Part shown: positions 1-10,145 of the stretch, in pieces
Layout: each line of letters opens with the position of its first letter
Position numbering within the stretch: the stretch's first letter is position 1
Assembly (NCBI GenBank): GCA_947385425.1
Contig: CANDKY010000013.1
Location: 1 to 50,119, forward strand
Source of the DNA: an uncultured Lachnospiraceae bacterium
Lineage (GTDB): Bacteria > Bacillota > Clostridia > Lachnospirales > Lachnospiraceae
Length of the DNA: 50,119 bases
Reading direction: 5' to 3'
Made by a program: the position numbers and the translations under genes
The notes under the pieces: model-generated
What the model saw: the letters and a program-made list of their open reading frames with translations, nothing else
The model's database searches: none
Told to the model about the DNA's origin: nothing

Positions 1-115
1 ATCCAAAGTGGGTACTTTACACTGTAGGATCACCCCCGCACACGCGGGGAAAACCATCTCGACTTATCAAGAAATCTGCATGAAGCAGGATCACCCCCGC
101 ACACGCGGGGAAAAC
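1..115 (-). CRISPR. Type I-E CRISPR array, leader-proximal end (continues off the left edge)
   Basis: Two identical 28-bp repeats lie at 27-54 and 88-115, separated by a 33-bp spacer (55-87); positions 1-26 are part of a second spacer cut by the window edge. Read on the minus strand the repeat starts GTTTTCCCCGC and ends GCGGGGGTGATCC, with a CCCCGC/GCGGGG hairpin, which is the classical I-E repeat cleaved by Cas6e. Repeat and spacer lengths fit type I-E. The array lies just downstream of cas2 and is read in the same direction as the cas genes, so the repeat at 88-115 is leader-proximal and its spacer is probably the newest. Total array length cannot be seen. Confidence 0.97.
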
Positions 116-159
116 ACTAAAAAAACCGCGAAAAATCACCTGTTTCAAATTTCCAATCA
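116..159 (-). promoter_or_regulatory. CRISPR leader (short, AT-rich)
   Basis: Only 44 bp separate the cas2 stop codon from the first repeat. The stretch is AT-rich, with a T-run next to the repeat on the minus strand. By position it is the leader that would direct spacer insertion and may carry the array promoter, although leader function could extend into the 3' end of cas2. No clear -35/-10 pair is visible, so pre-crRNA might instead be made by read-through from the cas operon. Confidence 0.6.
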
Positions 160-2045
<1,886 letters not shown>

Positions 2046-2684
2046 TCAGCCCCCATTTCCTGCAATTGTCAGCAATCCCATGCCATACGCCTTTTCCCTT
2101 CCGATACCGGTAATAAGCGTATCTCTAAAAACTTCCTCATTTTCCACCTCCAGCCTTCCCTCAAATGCTGCTTCCAGAATCCGTATCTTATGTTTCGTAT
2201 CCCGTTTGTTAAAAATTTTCCATTTTGATTCCATCACCCTGACCGTATCAGGCACAATCCGGAAACCCTTTTTCACAGATTGGCCGGCCAGCCATTGAAG
2301 CTGAAATTCCTCCACCGTATGCGCCGTCACCTTCCCCCGGCCCTCCCCCTTCCTCTTACTGTAAGTAGGGTTTGCTACCAGGCGGAAATGCCAGACGGAG
2401 CCCTCCCGTATTCTGTTCAGCAGCGCTTCATACCCCTTTGTTTCACCGCAATCACGTATATCCCCAAACTGTCCTGCGATATATTCCAGATCCGGTTCAG
2501 ACTCGCTCAGAAGAAGTAAATATGTCCTCCCCTTTAAATTATCGATTCTCCATAGGTTCCTGCACTGTCTTTCAGCAAAAGCTTCTTCTATCGCCCCATG
2601 GAATTTATTGGGTGAAACAAGAGCCACCTGTGTTTTTCTTTTTGATATATCCAACGGAATTCTTGACAAATACATCTTCATCAC
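2046..2684 (-). CDS. cas6e: Cas6e (CasE), crRNA-processing endoribonuclease
   Basis: This 212-residue protein belongs to the CasE/Cse3 family, which cleaves the I-E repeat hairpin and stays bound to the crRNA 3' end in Cascade. Visible marks are the N-terminal ferredoxin-like strand (MYLSRIPLD), H29 in NKFHGAIEEAF at the position of the catalytic His, the basic NPTYSKRKGEGRGK segment, and the C-terminal glycine-rich GIGREKAYGMGLL loop. Start is either GTG at 2682-2684 or ATG at 2679-2681; both overlap the cas5e stop, indicating translational coupling. The cas1 ATG follows the stop immediately. Confidence 0.94.
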   Translation of the reverse strand: MMKMYLSRIPLDISKRKTQVALVSPNKFHGAIEEAFAERQCRNLWRIDNLKGRTYLLLLSESEPDLEYIAGQFGDIRDCGETKGYEALLNRIREGSVWHFRLVANPTYSKRKGEGRGKVTAHTVEEFQLQWLAGQSVKKGFRIVPDTVRVMESKWKIFNKRDTKHKIRILEAAFEGRLEVENEEVFRDTLITGIGREKAYGMGLLTIAGNGG

Positions 2685-3376
2685 CTCAGTTCCATCATAG
2701 GATCATGTCCTGTCGAAACAGGAAACATACCCTGGGTCACTATTTTAGCCGGCAGTTCCCTCATATAACGGTACCTGTATTCACGCCTGAAAGGTGAAAA
2801 CGAAATGGGGACATCCTTTTTCACCGCATCGCCAATCCTGCCGTCTACCACAATACGCAGCGGAATTTCTTTTGTAAAACGAAACAGGGATTTTCTTCTC
2901 CACTCCGGCACAAGCCATTCTTCCTCATTAAGAGCGGATTCCAGGCCGGCTTCGCGTATCCCCAAAACCAACGGCAATGTGGGAGGGCACGATTTTCTTC
3001 CCAGAAAAAGACTAAACCCCGGGTTCCTAAGCGCCGACTCGATATTCCTGAGAAATACAATATCCTCACAACCCAATCCCACAAGAAAAATAGCGTCGCT
3101 CAGATAAACCCGTTCAGAAAGGTTCGCATTCAGCTTATCTCCCATATGAGTAATCTGGAAATCCTCCAGCCTGGTTCCCGGCAGATCAACCCTGACCCCG
3201 AAAAAAAGCCCTGCCAAATCCTCTGCCGGCTCATCCCTCCTTCTCCCCAGTGCGGCCGCCAGCATTCCTGTCACACCACTTTTCGTCGGCATGTAATCCG
3301 TTTCCCGGCGATCATACATCGACTCAGACCCCCATGACTGCAAAGGGGCGCTGAATCGGAGCAACAATGTATACAA
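2681..3376 (-). CDS. cas5e: Cas5e (CasD), Cascade subunit
   Basis: Cas5e binds the 5' handle of the crRNA and joins the Cas7 backbone to Cse1. The 231-residue product begins with the family hallmark YTLLLRFSAPLQSWG, followed by DYMPTKSGVTGMLAAALG. I place the start at TTG 3374-3376: it is 4 nt after the cas7e stop, has a strong SD (GAGGAAGGGAAG) about 7 nt upstream, and gives the family-typical N-terminus. An in-frame ATG at 3413-3415 would add 13 residues and overlap cas7e, but lacks a comparable SD. Confidence 0.93.
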   Translation of the reverse strand: MYTLLLRFSAPLQSWGSESMYDRRETDYMPTKSGVTGMLAAALGRRRDEPAEDLAGLFFGVRVDLPGTRLEDFQITHMGDKLNANLSERVYLSDAIFLVGLGCEDIVFLRNIESALRNPGFSLFLGRKSCPPTLPLVLGIREAGLESALNEEEWLVPEWRRKSLFRFTKEIPLRIVVDGRIGDAVKKDVPISFSPFRREYRYRYMRELPAKIVTQGMFPVSTGHDPMMELR

Positions 3377-3380
3377 GGTA

Positions 3381-4478
3381 TCACTTCCCTTCCTCACAAT
3401 ATCGGCCAATTTCATTTTCCAGATTCTCTAACAATTCTGCCAAATTAACCTTTGGTGCAAAATCTCCGTCAATTCCCCCGACAATCCATGCTTTTTCCGG
3501 AGAAGCCGCATAATTCCCGTACACCTCTTTCGCCTGTGCCAAAAGCGCCTTTTCCGAATTAACCACATATCCCTCCATCCCCGCCGGCACCGGCCTTTCA
3601 AACGCACCGGAAAAGTTGACTGGCTGGTCACTCCGCAATGTGACATATATCATATCCGGCAGCGTCCGGTTGGCAAATGTATTCTGCTTTCCCGTAGGCA
3701 TGGAACGGACGAATGCCTCCGCGAACCCTTTCAATGCCAGCTTCAATTCATCCGGCTGCAGCGCCTGCGCCAGTTCCCTGACATTCACGGTCGCATACCG
3801 GTAAAGAGTAGACGAATTAAACTCTACAGTACCAATATGGCCCGCCCCTGTACTGTCCTCCGGTATACAGTCATCAACCGCCGTAAAATAATCATATTCA
3901 TTGGAAATCGTGTGGGTGGAAATACTGTGCGCCACCTGTGCCGCCGCGTCGTAATTCAGGCTCGGATTGCTTGCTGCCATTCGCCCGAATAACAGTATGT
4001 CCACACTCGGATTATCTTTTAAAGCATCCTCCGCGCTTTTTTTAAATTTCTTCTCTTTTTCCTTTTTCGCCGAAGTATCGTTATGATATTCCACTGCAAG
4101 CCTGGCCAGGCTCCCAACCTGCAGATTGCTCACGAAAAACAATACCTCTTTTTTATCATCGTCCGGCTTCACTCCTGCCAAATCCAGAATCTGTACAGCC
4201 ATGCCTTCCGCCGTTTCCCTGTCAATATCCGGATATCCGGCACATATTTCATCCATAACAAGAGCTTTCATTTTCCTTGTACGGTATCCGGTAAGATCGG
4301 AAGTAAAGATATCCTTAAACATTAACCGCATCGCCCGTTTCCACGCCTGGGATGAAACCCGCGCCCTGAGAGTCCCCCCGTATACCGCCGTTTTAGGGCT
4401 TCCTGTATCATCCCTGTTTATGCAGCTTGGCGGCACCGTCTGGATTACATGAAAATCAACATACAAATTTTTACTCAT
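3381..4478 (-). CDS. cas7e: Cas7e (CasC/Cse4), Cascade backbone
   Basis: This is the RAMP protein that forms the six-fold filament along the crRNA in type I-E Cascade. The 365-residue product starts MSKNLYVDFHVIQTVPPSCINRDD, which together with GSPKTAVYGGTLRARVSSQAWKRAMR is characteristic of CasC. Further matches include FNSSTLYRYATVNV and RSMPTGKQNTFANRTLPD. The ATG at 4476-4478 has an AGGAGG SD 10 nt upstream; a longer in-frame ATG at 4535 would add 19 basic residues not seen in the family and is not preferred. The gene lies 66 nt after the cse2 stop and 4 nt before cas5e. Confidence 0.96.
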   Translation of the reverse strand: MSKNLYVDFHVIQTVPPSCINRDDTGSPKTAVYGGTLRARVSSQAWKRAMRLMFKDIFTSDLTGYRTRKMKALVMDEICAGYPDIDRETAEGMAVQILDLAGVKPDDDKKEVLFFVSNLQVGSLARLAVEYHNDTSAKKEKEKKFKKSAEDALKDNPSVDILLFGRMAASNPSLNYDAAAQVAHSISTHTISNEYDYFTAVDDCIPEDSTGAGHIGTVEFNSSTLYRYATVNVRELAQALQPDELKLALKGFAEAFVRSMPTGKQNTFANRTLPDMIYVTLRSDQPVNFSGAFERPVPAGMEGYVVNSEKALLAQAKEVYGNYAASPEKAWIVGGIDGDFAPKVNLAELLENLENEIGRYCEEGK

Positions 4479-4544
4479 AATATTTTTACCTCCTGTTCTT
4501 CTTCCTTTCCACTTCCGGTACACCCACATTCCCATATCTCAAAA

Positions 4545-5156
4545 TCAAACTTCCCCATCTTTCCTTCCGGATCCGTCCGGCCTGCTGCCACGGGAATAAA
4601 AATCCTGTCCCCACCTTAAATTGACACGGTTTTTACCATCCGCAAACTGAAATTCATACAAATCTTCCGCCAGCATTTCATAATCAATGGGTATCCCTCT
4701 GTTTCCCAACAATTGTATAATACCTCGCAGATGGTGGGAAGCCTCCCTCATATCCACTGCCGTTGCAAATGCCTTAAGCTTTTGCAGCGCACGCTTTTCT
4801 GCATTAACGTCCTCAGAGGTCTTTGCCAGTTGCGCCAAAGCCCTTCCTATACTGATACTCTCATTCACATGCATTGGCCTGCTTTTCAGGTCATACCCCT
4901 GTTGATGCAGCGCATACAGCGTGAGGGCGATATAGCACGCCCACTCCTTTTTTGTGGCAATTCCGTCTTTACTCATAAATTCCTCCGGCATGTCCAGCAG
5001 GATTGTCCCAAAAAGCTCCGGCAATTCCCCCGGCTCATGCCCTGCTCCCCGCCGTAAATTAGCCATCATTGCTTTTCCTGCGCCAGTCTCCGAAACTGCC
5101 TGATACATTCTAATTTTCTTACCTACAAAATTTCCTATTTCTGATTTTCTGCTCAT
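4545..5156 (-). CDS. cse2: Cse2 (CasB), Cascade small subunit
   Basis: Cse2 dimerises along the Cascade belly and stabilises the R-loop. The 203-residue, mostly helical, basic product fits CasB in length and position. Recognisable segments are ANLRRGAGHEPGELPELFG near the N-terminus, the EWACYIALTLYALHQQG helix, and the RALQKLKAFATAVDMREASHHLRGIIQLL helices with DYEMLAEDLYEFQ near the end. SD AGGGAAG lies 5 nt before the ATG. Some 400 nt of palindromic non-coding DNA separate it from casA, so it may be less tightly coupled to casA than usual. Confidence 0.93.
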   Translation of the reverse strand: MSRKSEIGNFVGKKIRMYQAVSETGAGKAMMANLRRGAGHEPGELPELFGTILLDMPEEFMSKDGIATKKEWACYIALTLYALHQQGYDLKSRPMHVNESISIGRALAQLAKTSEDVNAEKRALQKLKAFATAVDMREASHHLRGIIQLLGNRGIPIDYEMLAEDLYEFQFADGKNRVNLRWGQDFYSRGSRPDGSGRKDGEV

Positions 5157-5218
5157 TTTTCTTCCCTAATTTATACTGCACACTGCAGACCGCCTCAGGT
5201 ACCTTTCGGGTTGCGTTA

Positions 5219-5410
5219 CCAATGTCATTAACTTAAGCTTTTCGGGGTGCTGCAGACCATATATCTCAATCCGGACCATTGAAAGACGCCGACACTTAAG
5301 CGACGTGTTTTGGCGCCTTAGTGCCGTTGCGTCTGCCGCTGCGCGAAAGCGCGTCCGGTTGAGATATGTGGTCTGCAGCGCTCCGGGAAGCTTAAGTTAA
5401 TGACATTGGC
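5219..5410. mobile_element. MITE-like palindromic element with putative 7-8 bp target duplication
   Basis: The left arm (5219-5275, beginning CCAATGTCATTAACTTAAGC) and right arm (5354-5409, ending GCTTAAGTTAATGACATTGG) are near-perfect inverted repeats of about 56 bp. Most mismatches are G-T compatible or lie in one small patch. The sequence TGCGTTA occurs immediately outside both ends (5212-5218 and 5411-5417), as expected of a target-site duplication, and the next base (C) also matches. The centre contains smaller hairpins, including GCGC-GAAA-GCGC at 5341-5352. There is no transposase; mobilisation in trans would be needed. The parent insertion-sequence family is not recognised. Confidence 0.75.
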
Positions 5411-5445
5411 TGCGTTACTGTAAATTCTGGCAGTCTGCAGTATCG

Positions 5446-5555
5446 TTCCGTAATCCCTACGCCGGTGTCTTCCCTGCAGAACAAATACCGGCTGACTTCA
5501 CTCATACTCCATCCATCCTGTATTTCCTCTGTGCTCCGGCGTTGGGATTACTGTT
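5446..5555 (-). repeat. Intercistronic hairpin module abutting the casA stop codon
   Basis: Sixteen-base arms at 5450-5465 (GTAATCCCTACGCCGG) and 5536-5551 (CCGGCGTTGGGATTAC) pair with one mismatch. The plus-strand flanks, TTCCG on the left and CTGTTTT on the right, are the constant ends shared with modules near 32.2, 45.6 and 50.0 kb. On the transcribed strand the AAAACAG end overlaps the casA stop codon. Unlike the other copies, this one is now separated from the next gene's ribosome-binding site by the MITE-like element. Confidence 0.65.
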
Positions 5556-7175
5556 TTATAGCATCTTTGGATATATCTTATACAATTCCCTATAATAACT
5601 GTTCATAGCCTGCGGAACGGTAATCATCCGGTTTTCTTCCTCTTTATGTACATAAATATTAATATTCCTCATCGCAATGAAATCTTCTACCGTCTGCCTG
5701 GCAAACCGGCAGGATTTTTCCTCCCACTCTGCCAGTTTGTCCTCCCGGCTGGATTTAACCGGGTCAATGCTTGCCAGCCATGCACGGAAAGCGTTGTCTA
5801 TCAGGCAATAATAAGAACGGACTAACGTGTCCTTTACACCATTCTTCTTATTTCCGCCACAAAACAGCTTGTTCATACTCATGGCAAAATGACTCAGGGC
5901 GCTTCTCACAACAGCCTGGCACTTTCCGACCTCATCCGATATAGCACTGATCCAACCTCTTCCGAAGTCGGAAAGCAGACCGGCCGACAACATAAGCGTG
6001 TCATTGATGCAGTCTCCATAAGTATATTTCATCTGATCACCATATACCGTCCCAACCATCCGGAACGTAACCAAAGTATCCGGAAACAATATTTTTTCTT
6101 TCCCTAACTGATTCATCCATTGGACTACTCCCGGGACATGGCCTTCGTTTTCCATGCACATCAAGGTGGGGAACTCCTCCCACGCATGGACTGCCGAGCT
6201 ATGTGTTCTTGGAATATAAATTTTATTTTGTGCCTTTTTTTCTGTTTTTCCTTCCCTCCAAAGAGTCATTTGTTCATTAAAATCATCCGCCGTCGTATAA
6301 AAATCCCCGCCGATAGCCCGGAAACCAATAACCGCCCCATCTTCTCTTTTTAACATAATGCGCCTGGACTGGATGGTATATAACTCCGGCAGATTATCCG
6401 GAGGCGCAATCTCCCTCCCTTGCTCCATGCATGTTTCCTGTTCCCAGGCAGGCTTTGGCATACCCCAAAGATCACTCCCGTTTTTCAACGGGCATAAATT
6501 GAGCATTAATATCCTGAACAGGTTTTCACCATTTACCATTACAAGCCCAAGCTGCCCAAGCCGCCCGATCCCTACGGCCTGCGTCGTTCCCGGTGCTTTT
6601 TTGTCCGGCTTTATATTTACGCCATATGCATTTAAGTAAATCAGCCATCTTGCCGCTTCCGCATAATCCAAGCGTTCCAGCTTTTCCCCTTCCGCCATGC
6701 TGAAATGATGCCTCGTCGCTTTATTATTGCTTTCCTTCATATTTCCGACTAAACATTCCGCCCCATAATCCGTCCCATACTGCAGATCCTTCACCTGATA
6801 AAACGGTGTCTCCGGATGGAACAGCCAGAATCTCTCACTATAATCCCCCAGATATTCCCTCACAGCAGTTTCCGGAAAGCTTCCCCTGTCCCAATAATCC
6901 CTCCACCGTTCCATTACCGCATCTTCATCCGCATCATTTTCCCCGGACAGCTCATCTTCTTCACCGTTTTCATCATACCGGTAAAAAACAGTCTGTGCTA
7001 TTGCAAGCAGCACCCGCAGTACAGCCGCATCCTGCGTCGGCATCTCCCCCGATAAATCCGCATATTCCTGTGCATGCAGCATGGCTTCCGCCAGAGAAAC
7101 CTCTTTCCGCTCCAAAGACACCGTACTGACCTTAATCCAAGGTTCCTCCAACAAATTAAACTCCTTCTCTTTCAT
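5556..7175 (-). CDS. casA: Cse1 (CasA/Cas8e), Cascade large subunit
   Basis: Cse1 recognises the PAM, opens the target duplex and recruits Cas3. The 539-residue product begins with EFNLLEEPWIKV, the CasA N-terminus, followed by FWLFHPETPFYQV, the NNKATRHHFSM region, NAYGVNIKPDKKAPGTTQAVGIGRLG and the C-terminal four-helix bundle. The ATG at 7173-7175 is preferred because it has a strong SD (GGAGGGAAGGG) and matches the family start; an ATG 13 codons upstream would add unrelated residues. It overlaps the end of cas3 by 20 nt, so the two are coupled. Confidence 0.95.
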   Translation of the reverse strand: MKEKEFNLLEEPWIKVSTVSLERKEVSLAEAMLHAQEYADLSGEMPTQDAAVLRVLLAIAQTVFYRYDENGEEDELSGENDADEDAVMERWRDYWDRGSFPETAVREYLGDYSERFWLFHPETPFYQVKDLQYGTDYGAECLVGNMKESNNKATRHHFSMAEGEKLERLDYAEAARWLIYLNAYGVNIKPDKKAPGTTQAVGIGRLGQLGLVMVNGENLFRILMLNLCPLKNGSDLWGMPKPAWEQETCMEQGREIAPPDNLPELYTIQSRRIMLKREDGAVIGFRAIGGDFYTTADDFNEQMTLWREGKTEKKAQNKIYIPRTHSSAVHAWEEFPTLMCMENEGHVPGVVQWMNQLGKEKILFPDTLVTFRMVGTVYGDQMKYTYGDCINDTLMLSAGLLSDFGRGWISAISDEVGKCQAVVRSALSHFAMSMNKLFCGGNKKNGVKDTLVRSYYCLIDNAFRAWLASIDPVKSSREDKLAEWEEKSCRFARQTVEDFIAMRNINIYVHKEEENRMITVPQAMNSYYRELYKIYPKML

Positions 7176-9969
7176 CCCTTCCCTCCTCCCGCACATATTC
7201 CAATCCCTTTTCATAACTGTATGACAGCAAATACCCGCCCAACCCAGCCTGATTATTCGGATCCAGCAGCAAAACCAATTCCCCCCGTATCCATGGCGAC
7301 TGCTGCCACTGCGCCAATTCCCTGCGGTTTATATCCTCCAGCTCTTTTATCGTGTTATCTATGTTCCATACCGTACTGAACAGATGGGGCAGCCGTAACC
7401 GCTGCGCGGCAATCCTCCGCCCTGCCGCGCTGTCCGGAGGCTGCTGCGCCGGGAACCCATCCCCAGCCTCAAAACCATCCCCGGATACCGAATCCTCTCC
7501 GACAAAAAATATCTTCCCGTCCGCTCCTTTTTTCATCAACAAAACCTCAAGGGAAGCTTCCCCGTCCCTTACACATGCTTCCGCCAATTTATCTTCTGAC
7601 CTTTCAGGGTTAAAAAGTAAATCGTCAATTCCCTTTTTGGGTTTCGGCTCCATCATCAGATAATTCCCTGCACGCATCTTCTTTTTCTGCAGTACTTTGC
7701 CATACTCCTCAACTGCTTCGCTGTATGCTCTCCCTTCCAGCCCCAGGTTGTCTTCCGGATTATATACCTTCTGCACCAGTTCCGGGATTTCTTCCGGTAT
7801 CCGGATTCCATCCTTAAGGACTTTATCCGTTCTCATCAGGAGATAATCGCCGTAAACTGCCCTGCTGCCGGCATCATACCTCCTATCCCCTTCCCCCAAT
7901 ATAAAACATTCCGGAACCTGTAATCTCTGCGGCCTCGAACAGCCGCCCCTGCGTCCGTCACGCACATGCCTGTGCAGCCTTCCGATTCTCTGAAGAAGCA
8001 AATCAACAGGACAAAGCTGCGTAACCATAATATCCGCATCATAATCCAGGCTCTGCTCCAGTACTTGCGTTCCTATTAAAATAAGCCTTCTTCTGTCCAT
8101 ATCTCCGGAAGCTTTTCCCATCCCATGAAGCAGCGCCTCCTCCTTTTTTATACGATCCGGCATAATAAACTGCGCATGGTACAAAATGATCCGGACATCT
8201 TTCATTGCTTTTTTACATACGGCATAAATTTCCTGGGCGCTTTTTACCGTATTGGCTATAATACAGGCACATCCTCCCTCCCCCAAACGTTCCTCCAATA
8301 ACTCCGTCATTTCCTCCATAGAATCCAGCCTGCTTATTCTCACCCGCTTCCCCTGTGCCTCCTGCTTTATCTCCTCCTGCCTGATACACTCCCCATCCGT
8401 CCATGTCAATAGCGGATAGGCGCTGCTTTTATGCCATCCTTCTTTACTGCATACAATCTCCGGCTTCCTCCTGCGCAGGAAAAACTTTGAGCGTGCTTTT
8501 GCATAACACTCCACCAGAGCCCTGCGACGATCCGCCGGAAGCGTTGCGGATAACAAAATGACAGGCACGTCATAGGCTGCCATCCATTGCAGGGCACGTT
8601 CCAGATATGTACCCATATACGCATCATAGGCGTGACATTCATCAATAATAACCACTTTCCCCGCCAGCCCGATATGCCTCAGCATAAAATGCCTGCGCTT
8701 CAATGCCGCCATCAGGAACTGATCCACTGTCCCTATCACAAAATTGGACAGAAGCGCTTTCTTATTCCCCTGAAACCACGGATGTACCCCCAACCCGTCC
8801 TGCTCTTCTTCCCCATTCTCAATATACGCTTTGCTTTCCATCAGCAGCCGGTTATACTGCTCATTAAACTCTGCGGAACCATGGGCCAGTGTAATCGCCG
8901 TTGCCGTCTCTTCCGAAACCCGTGCCCCCCAATCATACAGCCGCCGGAAAAGCCCGTTGCTGGTTGCCTGGGTCGGCAGTCCAAAGAAAATACCTCCTTC
9001 CTTTTTCCGTGCTGCCAATATCTCCGCTGCCCCCAACGCCGCCTCGGTTTTCCCTATCCCCATCTGGGCCTCTAACACAAAAATCCCCGGATTTTCACAG
9101 GAATTAACTGCTTTCAACACATATTCCTGAACATCATTTGGCAAAAAACCGAATCTGTCCCTGAACATACCGCTGTCCATAAAATTGGTTTCCGATTCCC
9201 AACTGTCCGGAAAAGATAATTTTCTCCATCCCTCATTGACCCTTGCCGGATACAGGCTTTCCTCCCCGTAATCTTCCGCGGGAATCAGGGGAAAATACGC
9301 CGTATTGCTGGCAATCCAGTCTGCAATAATCAACAGCCCTGACAAAAGCACCTGTGCTTCCAGGGTCAAGCCAGGCAGCCCGTCCAGAGAATCCAGCCCC
9401 GCCAGCCCCAACGCCTGATTTACGATCCCGGCCCAGGCATCTTTCCACACTTTCTTTATATCCTCCCCGCCCTCCGCACCAAAAAAGTTTACCGGATACC
9501 TTTTCATCAAATCAGGCTCGCCCATAAAGGAACAGACACTGCCCGGCTTGCCATGGTGAGCCCCCACTACCATGGCAAGTCTTTCATCGATTCCGAACCC
9601 ATCCTCGTCATTTTGCAGGATCCATTGCCCGGCATACGCATGGGGGGTTTTCCCCGGTTCCCGGTACTCCCTGTTCACCAGAAACCCCATGCTGTTAATT
9701 TCCTCATATTTCCCTATACTGGGTTTTGTAATGATACTTTGAAAATAAGATGTGGCTTTTCCGATATCATGGACTGCGGCCAGATAGACCGATACCGCCA
9801 GAAACTGCGCACCATCCATACCGGCCGCACAGAAAACGGATTCCGGCAGCCATTTTACTGCCAGTTTCTTCATTACCCCCGCAGTATCCCTTAAATGCAT
9901 CCACAAGGGCAGCCATAACCCTTCCGTTTCCGGATTGCTTTTCGCCATTAATACATGGTATTTCTTCAT
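7156..9969 (-). CDS. cas3: Cas3, HD nuclease-helicase
   Basis: Cas3 is the effector that nicks and degrades Cascade-bound DNA. The 937-residue product has an N-terminal HD domain (H25 in LWMHLRDT, H67-D68 in AAVHDIGKA, H110, H138-H139 in VGAHHGKP, D217 in IADW) and a superfamily-2 helicase: Walker A GIGKTE at about 304-309, DECH at 443-446, SAT at 474-476, and LEQSLDYDADIMVTQLCPVD followed by QRIGRLHRH for motifs V and VI. All key residues look intact. The ATG at 9967-9969 has SD AAAGGGGACAA; a farther ATG would add nine residues. It is first in the cas operon; the 176-bp upstream gap must hold the promoter, but no strong consensus is visible. Confidence 0.97.
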   Translation of the reverse strand: MKKYHVLMAKSNPETEGLWLPLWMHLRDTAGVMKKLAVKWLPESVFCAAGMDGAQFLAVSVYLAAVHDIGKATSYFQSIITKPSIGKYEEINSMGFLVNREYREPGKTPHAYAGQWILQNDEDGFGIDERLAMVVGAHHGKPGSVCSFMGEPDLMKRYPVNFFGAEGGEDIKKVWKDAWAGIVNQALGLAGLDSLDGLPGLTLEAQVLLSGLLIIADWIASNTAYFPLIPAEDYGEESLYPARVNEGWRKLSFPDSWESETNFMDSGMFRDRFGFLPNDVQEYVLKAVNSCENPGIFVLEAQMGIGKTEAALGAAEILAARKKEGGIFFGLPTQATSNGLFRRLYDWGARVSEETATAITLAHGSAEFNEQYNRLLMESKAYIENGEEEQDGLGVHPWFQGNKKALLSNFVIGTVDQFLMAALKRRHFMLRHIGLAGKVVIIDECHAYDAYMGTYLERALQWMAAYDVPVILLSATLPADRRRALVECYAKARSKFFLRRRKPEIVCSKEGWHKSSAYPLLTWTDGECIRQEEIKQEAQGKRVRISRLDSMEEMTELLEERLGEGGCACIIANTVKSAQEIYAVCKKAMKDVRIILYHAQFIMPDRIKKEEALLHGMGKASGDMDRRRLILIGTQVLEQSLDYDADIMVTQLCPVDLLLQRIGRLHRHVRDGRRGGCSRPQRLQVPECFILGEGDRRYDAGSRAVYGDYLLMRTDKVLKDGIRIPEEIPELVQKVYNPEDNLGLEGRAYSEAVEEYGKVLQKKKMRAGNYLMMEPKPKKGIDDLLFNPERSEDKLAEACVRDGEASLEVLLMKKGADGKIFFVGEDSVSGDGFEAGDGFPAQQPPDSAAGRRIAAQRLRLPHLFSTVWNIDNTIKELEDINRRELAQWQQSPWIRGELVLLLDPNNQAGLGGYLLSYSYEKGLEYVREEGRDEREGV

Positions 9970-10145
9970 TTGTCCCCTTTCCACCCTATATCCCATAGGC
10001 TGCGTATCTTCCTGCGGTATTCTGCAACTATACTCATATGGTTTTTCTACTTTAAACTAAAATCAGCATACCACAACTTTCCGGTTGCGTACAGGTAATT
10101 TTTTATCTTAGTATCAGAAATGCGTCTGATTCCCGTCTGTCCCTA

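Larger units (their letters stand above)
5157..5555. other. 399-bp non-coding gap inside the cas operon, filled by palindromes
   Basis: No credible reading frame is present between casA and casB. The gap is almost wholly occupied by two palindromic units, listed separately: a MITE-like element at 5219-5410 and an intercistronic hairpin module at 5446-5555 that touches the casA stop. Short outer fragments (ATACTGCA near 5173 and TGCAGTAT near 5436) also face each other as an imperfect inverted repeat. Transcription from the cas3 side must cross these structures to reach casB. Confidence 0.8.

Noticed and set aside
5219-5410. A structured non-coding RNA gene in the casA-casB gap
   Set aside because: The long near-perfect inverted arms with flanking TGCGTTA copies fit a mobile palindrome better; no independent promoter is visible.
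10095-10140. ATCAGA..TCTGAT hairpin as terminator of the polysaccharide operon
   Set aside because: The six-base stem is short and is followed by A-rich, not T-rich, sequence on the transcribed strand.
9970-10145. Promoter for the cas operon
   Set aside because: A promoter is expected here, but the best pair (TTGTGG and TAAAGT, 16 bp apart, minus strand) is too weak to call.
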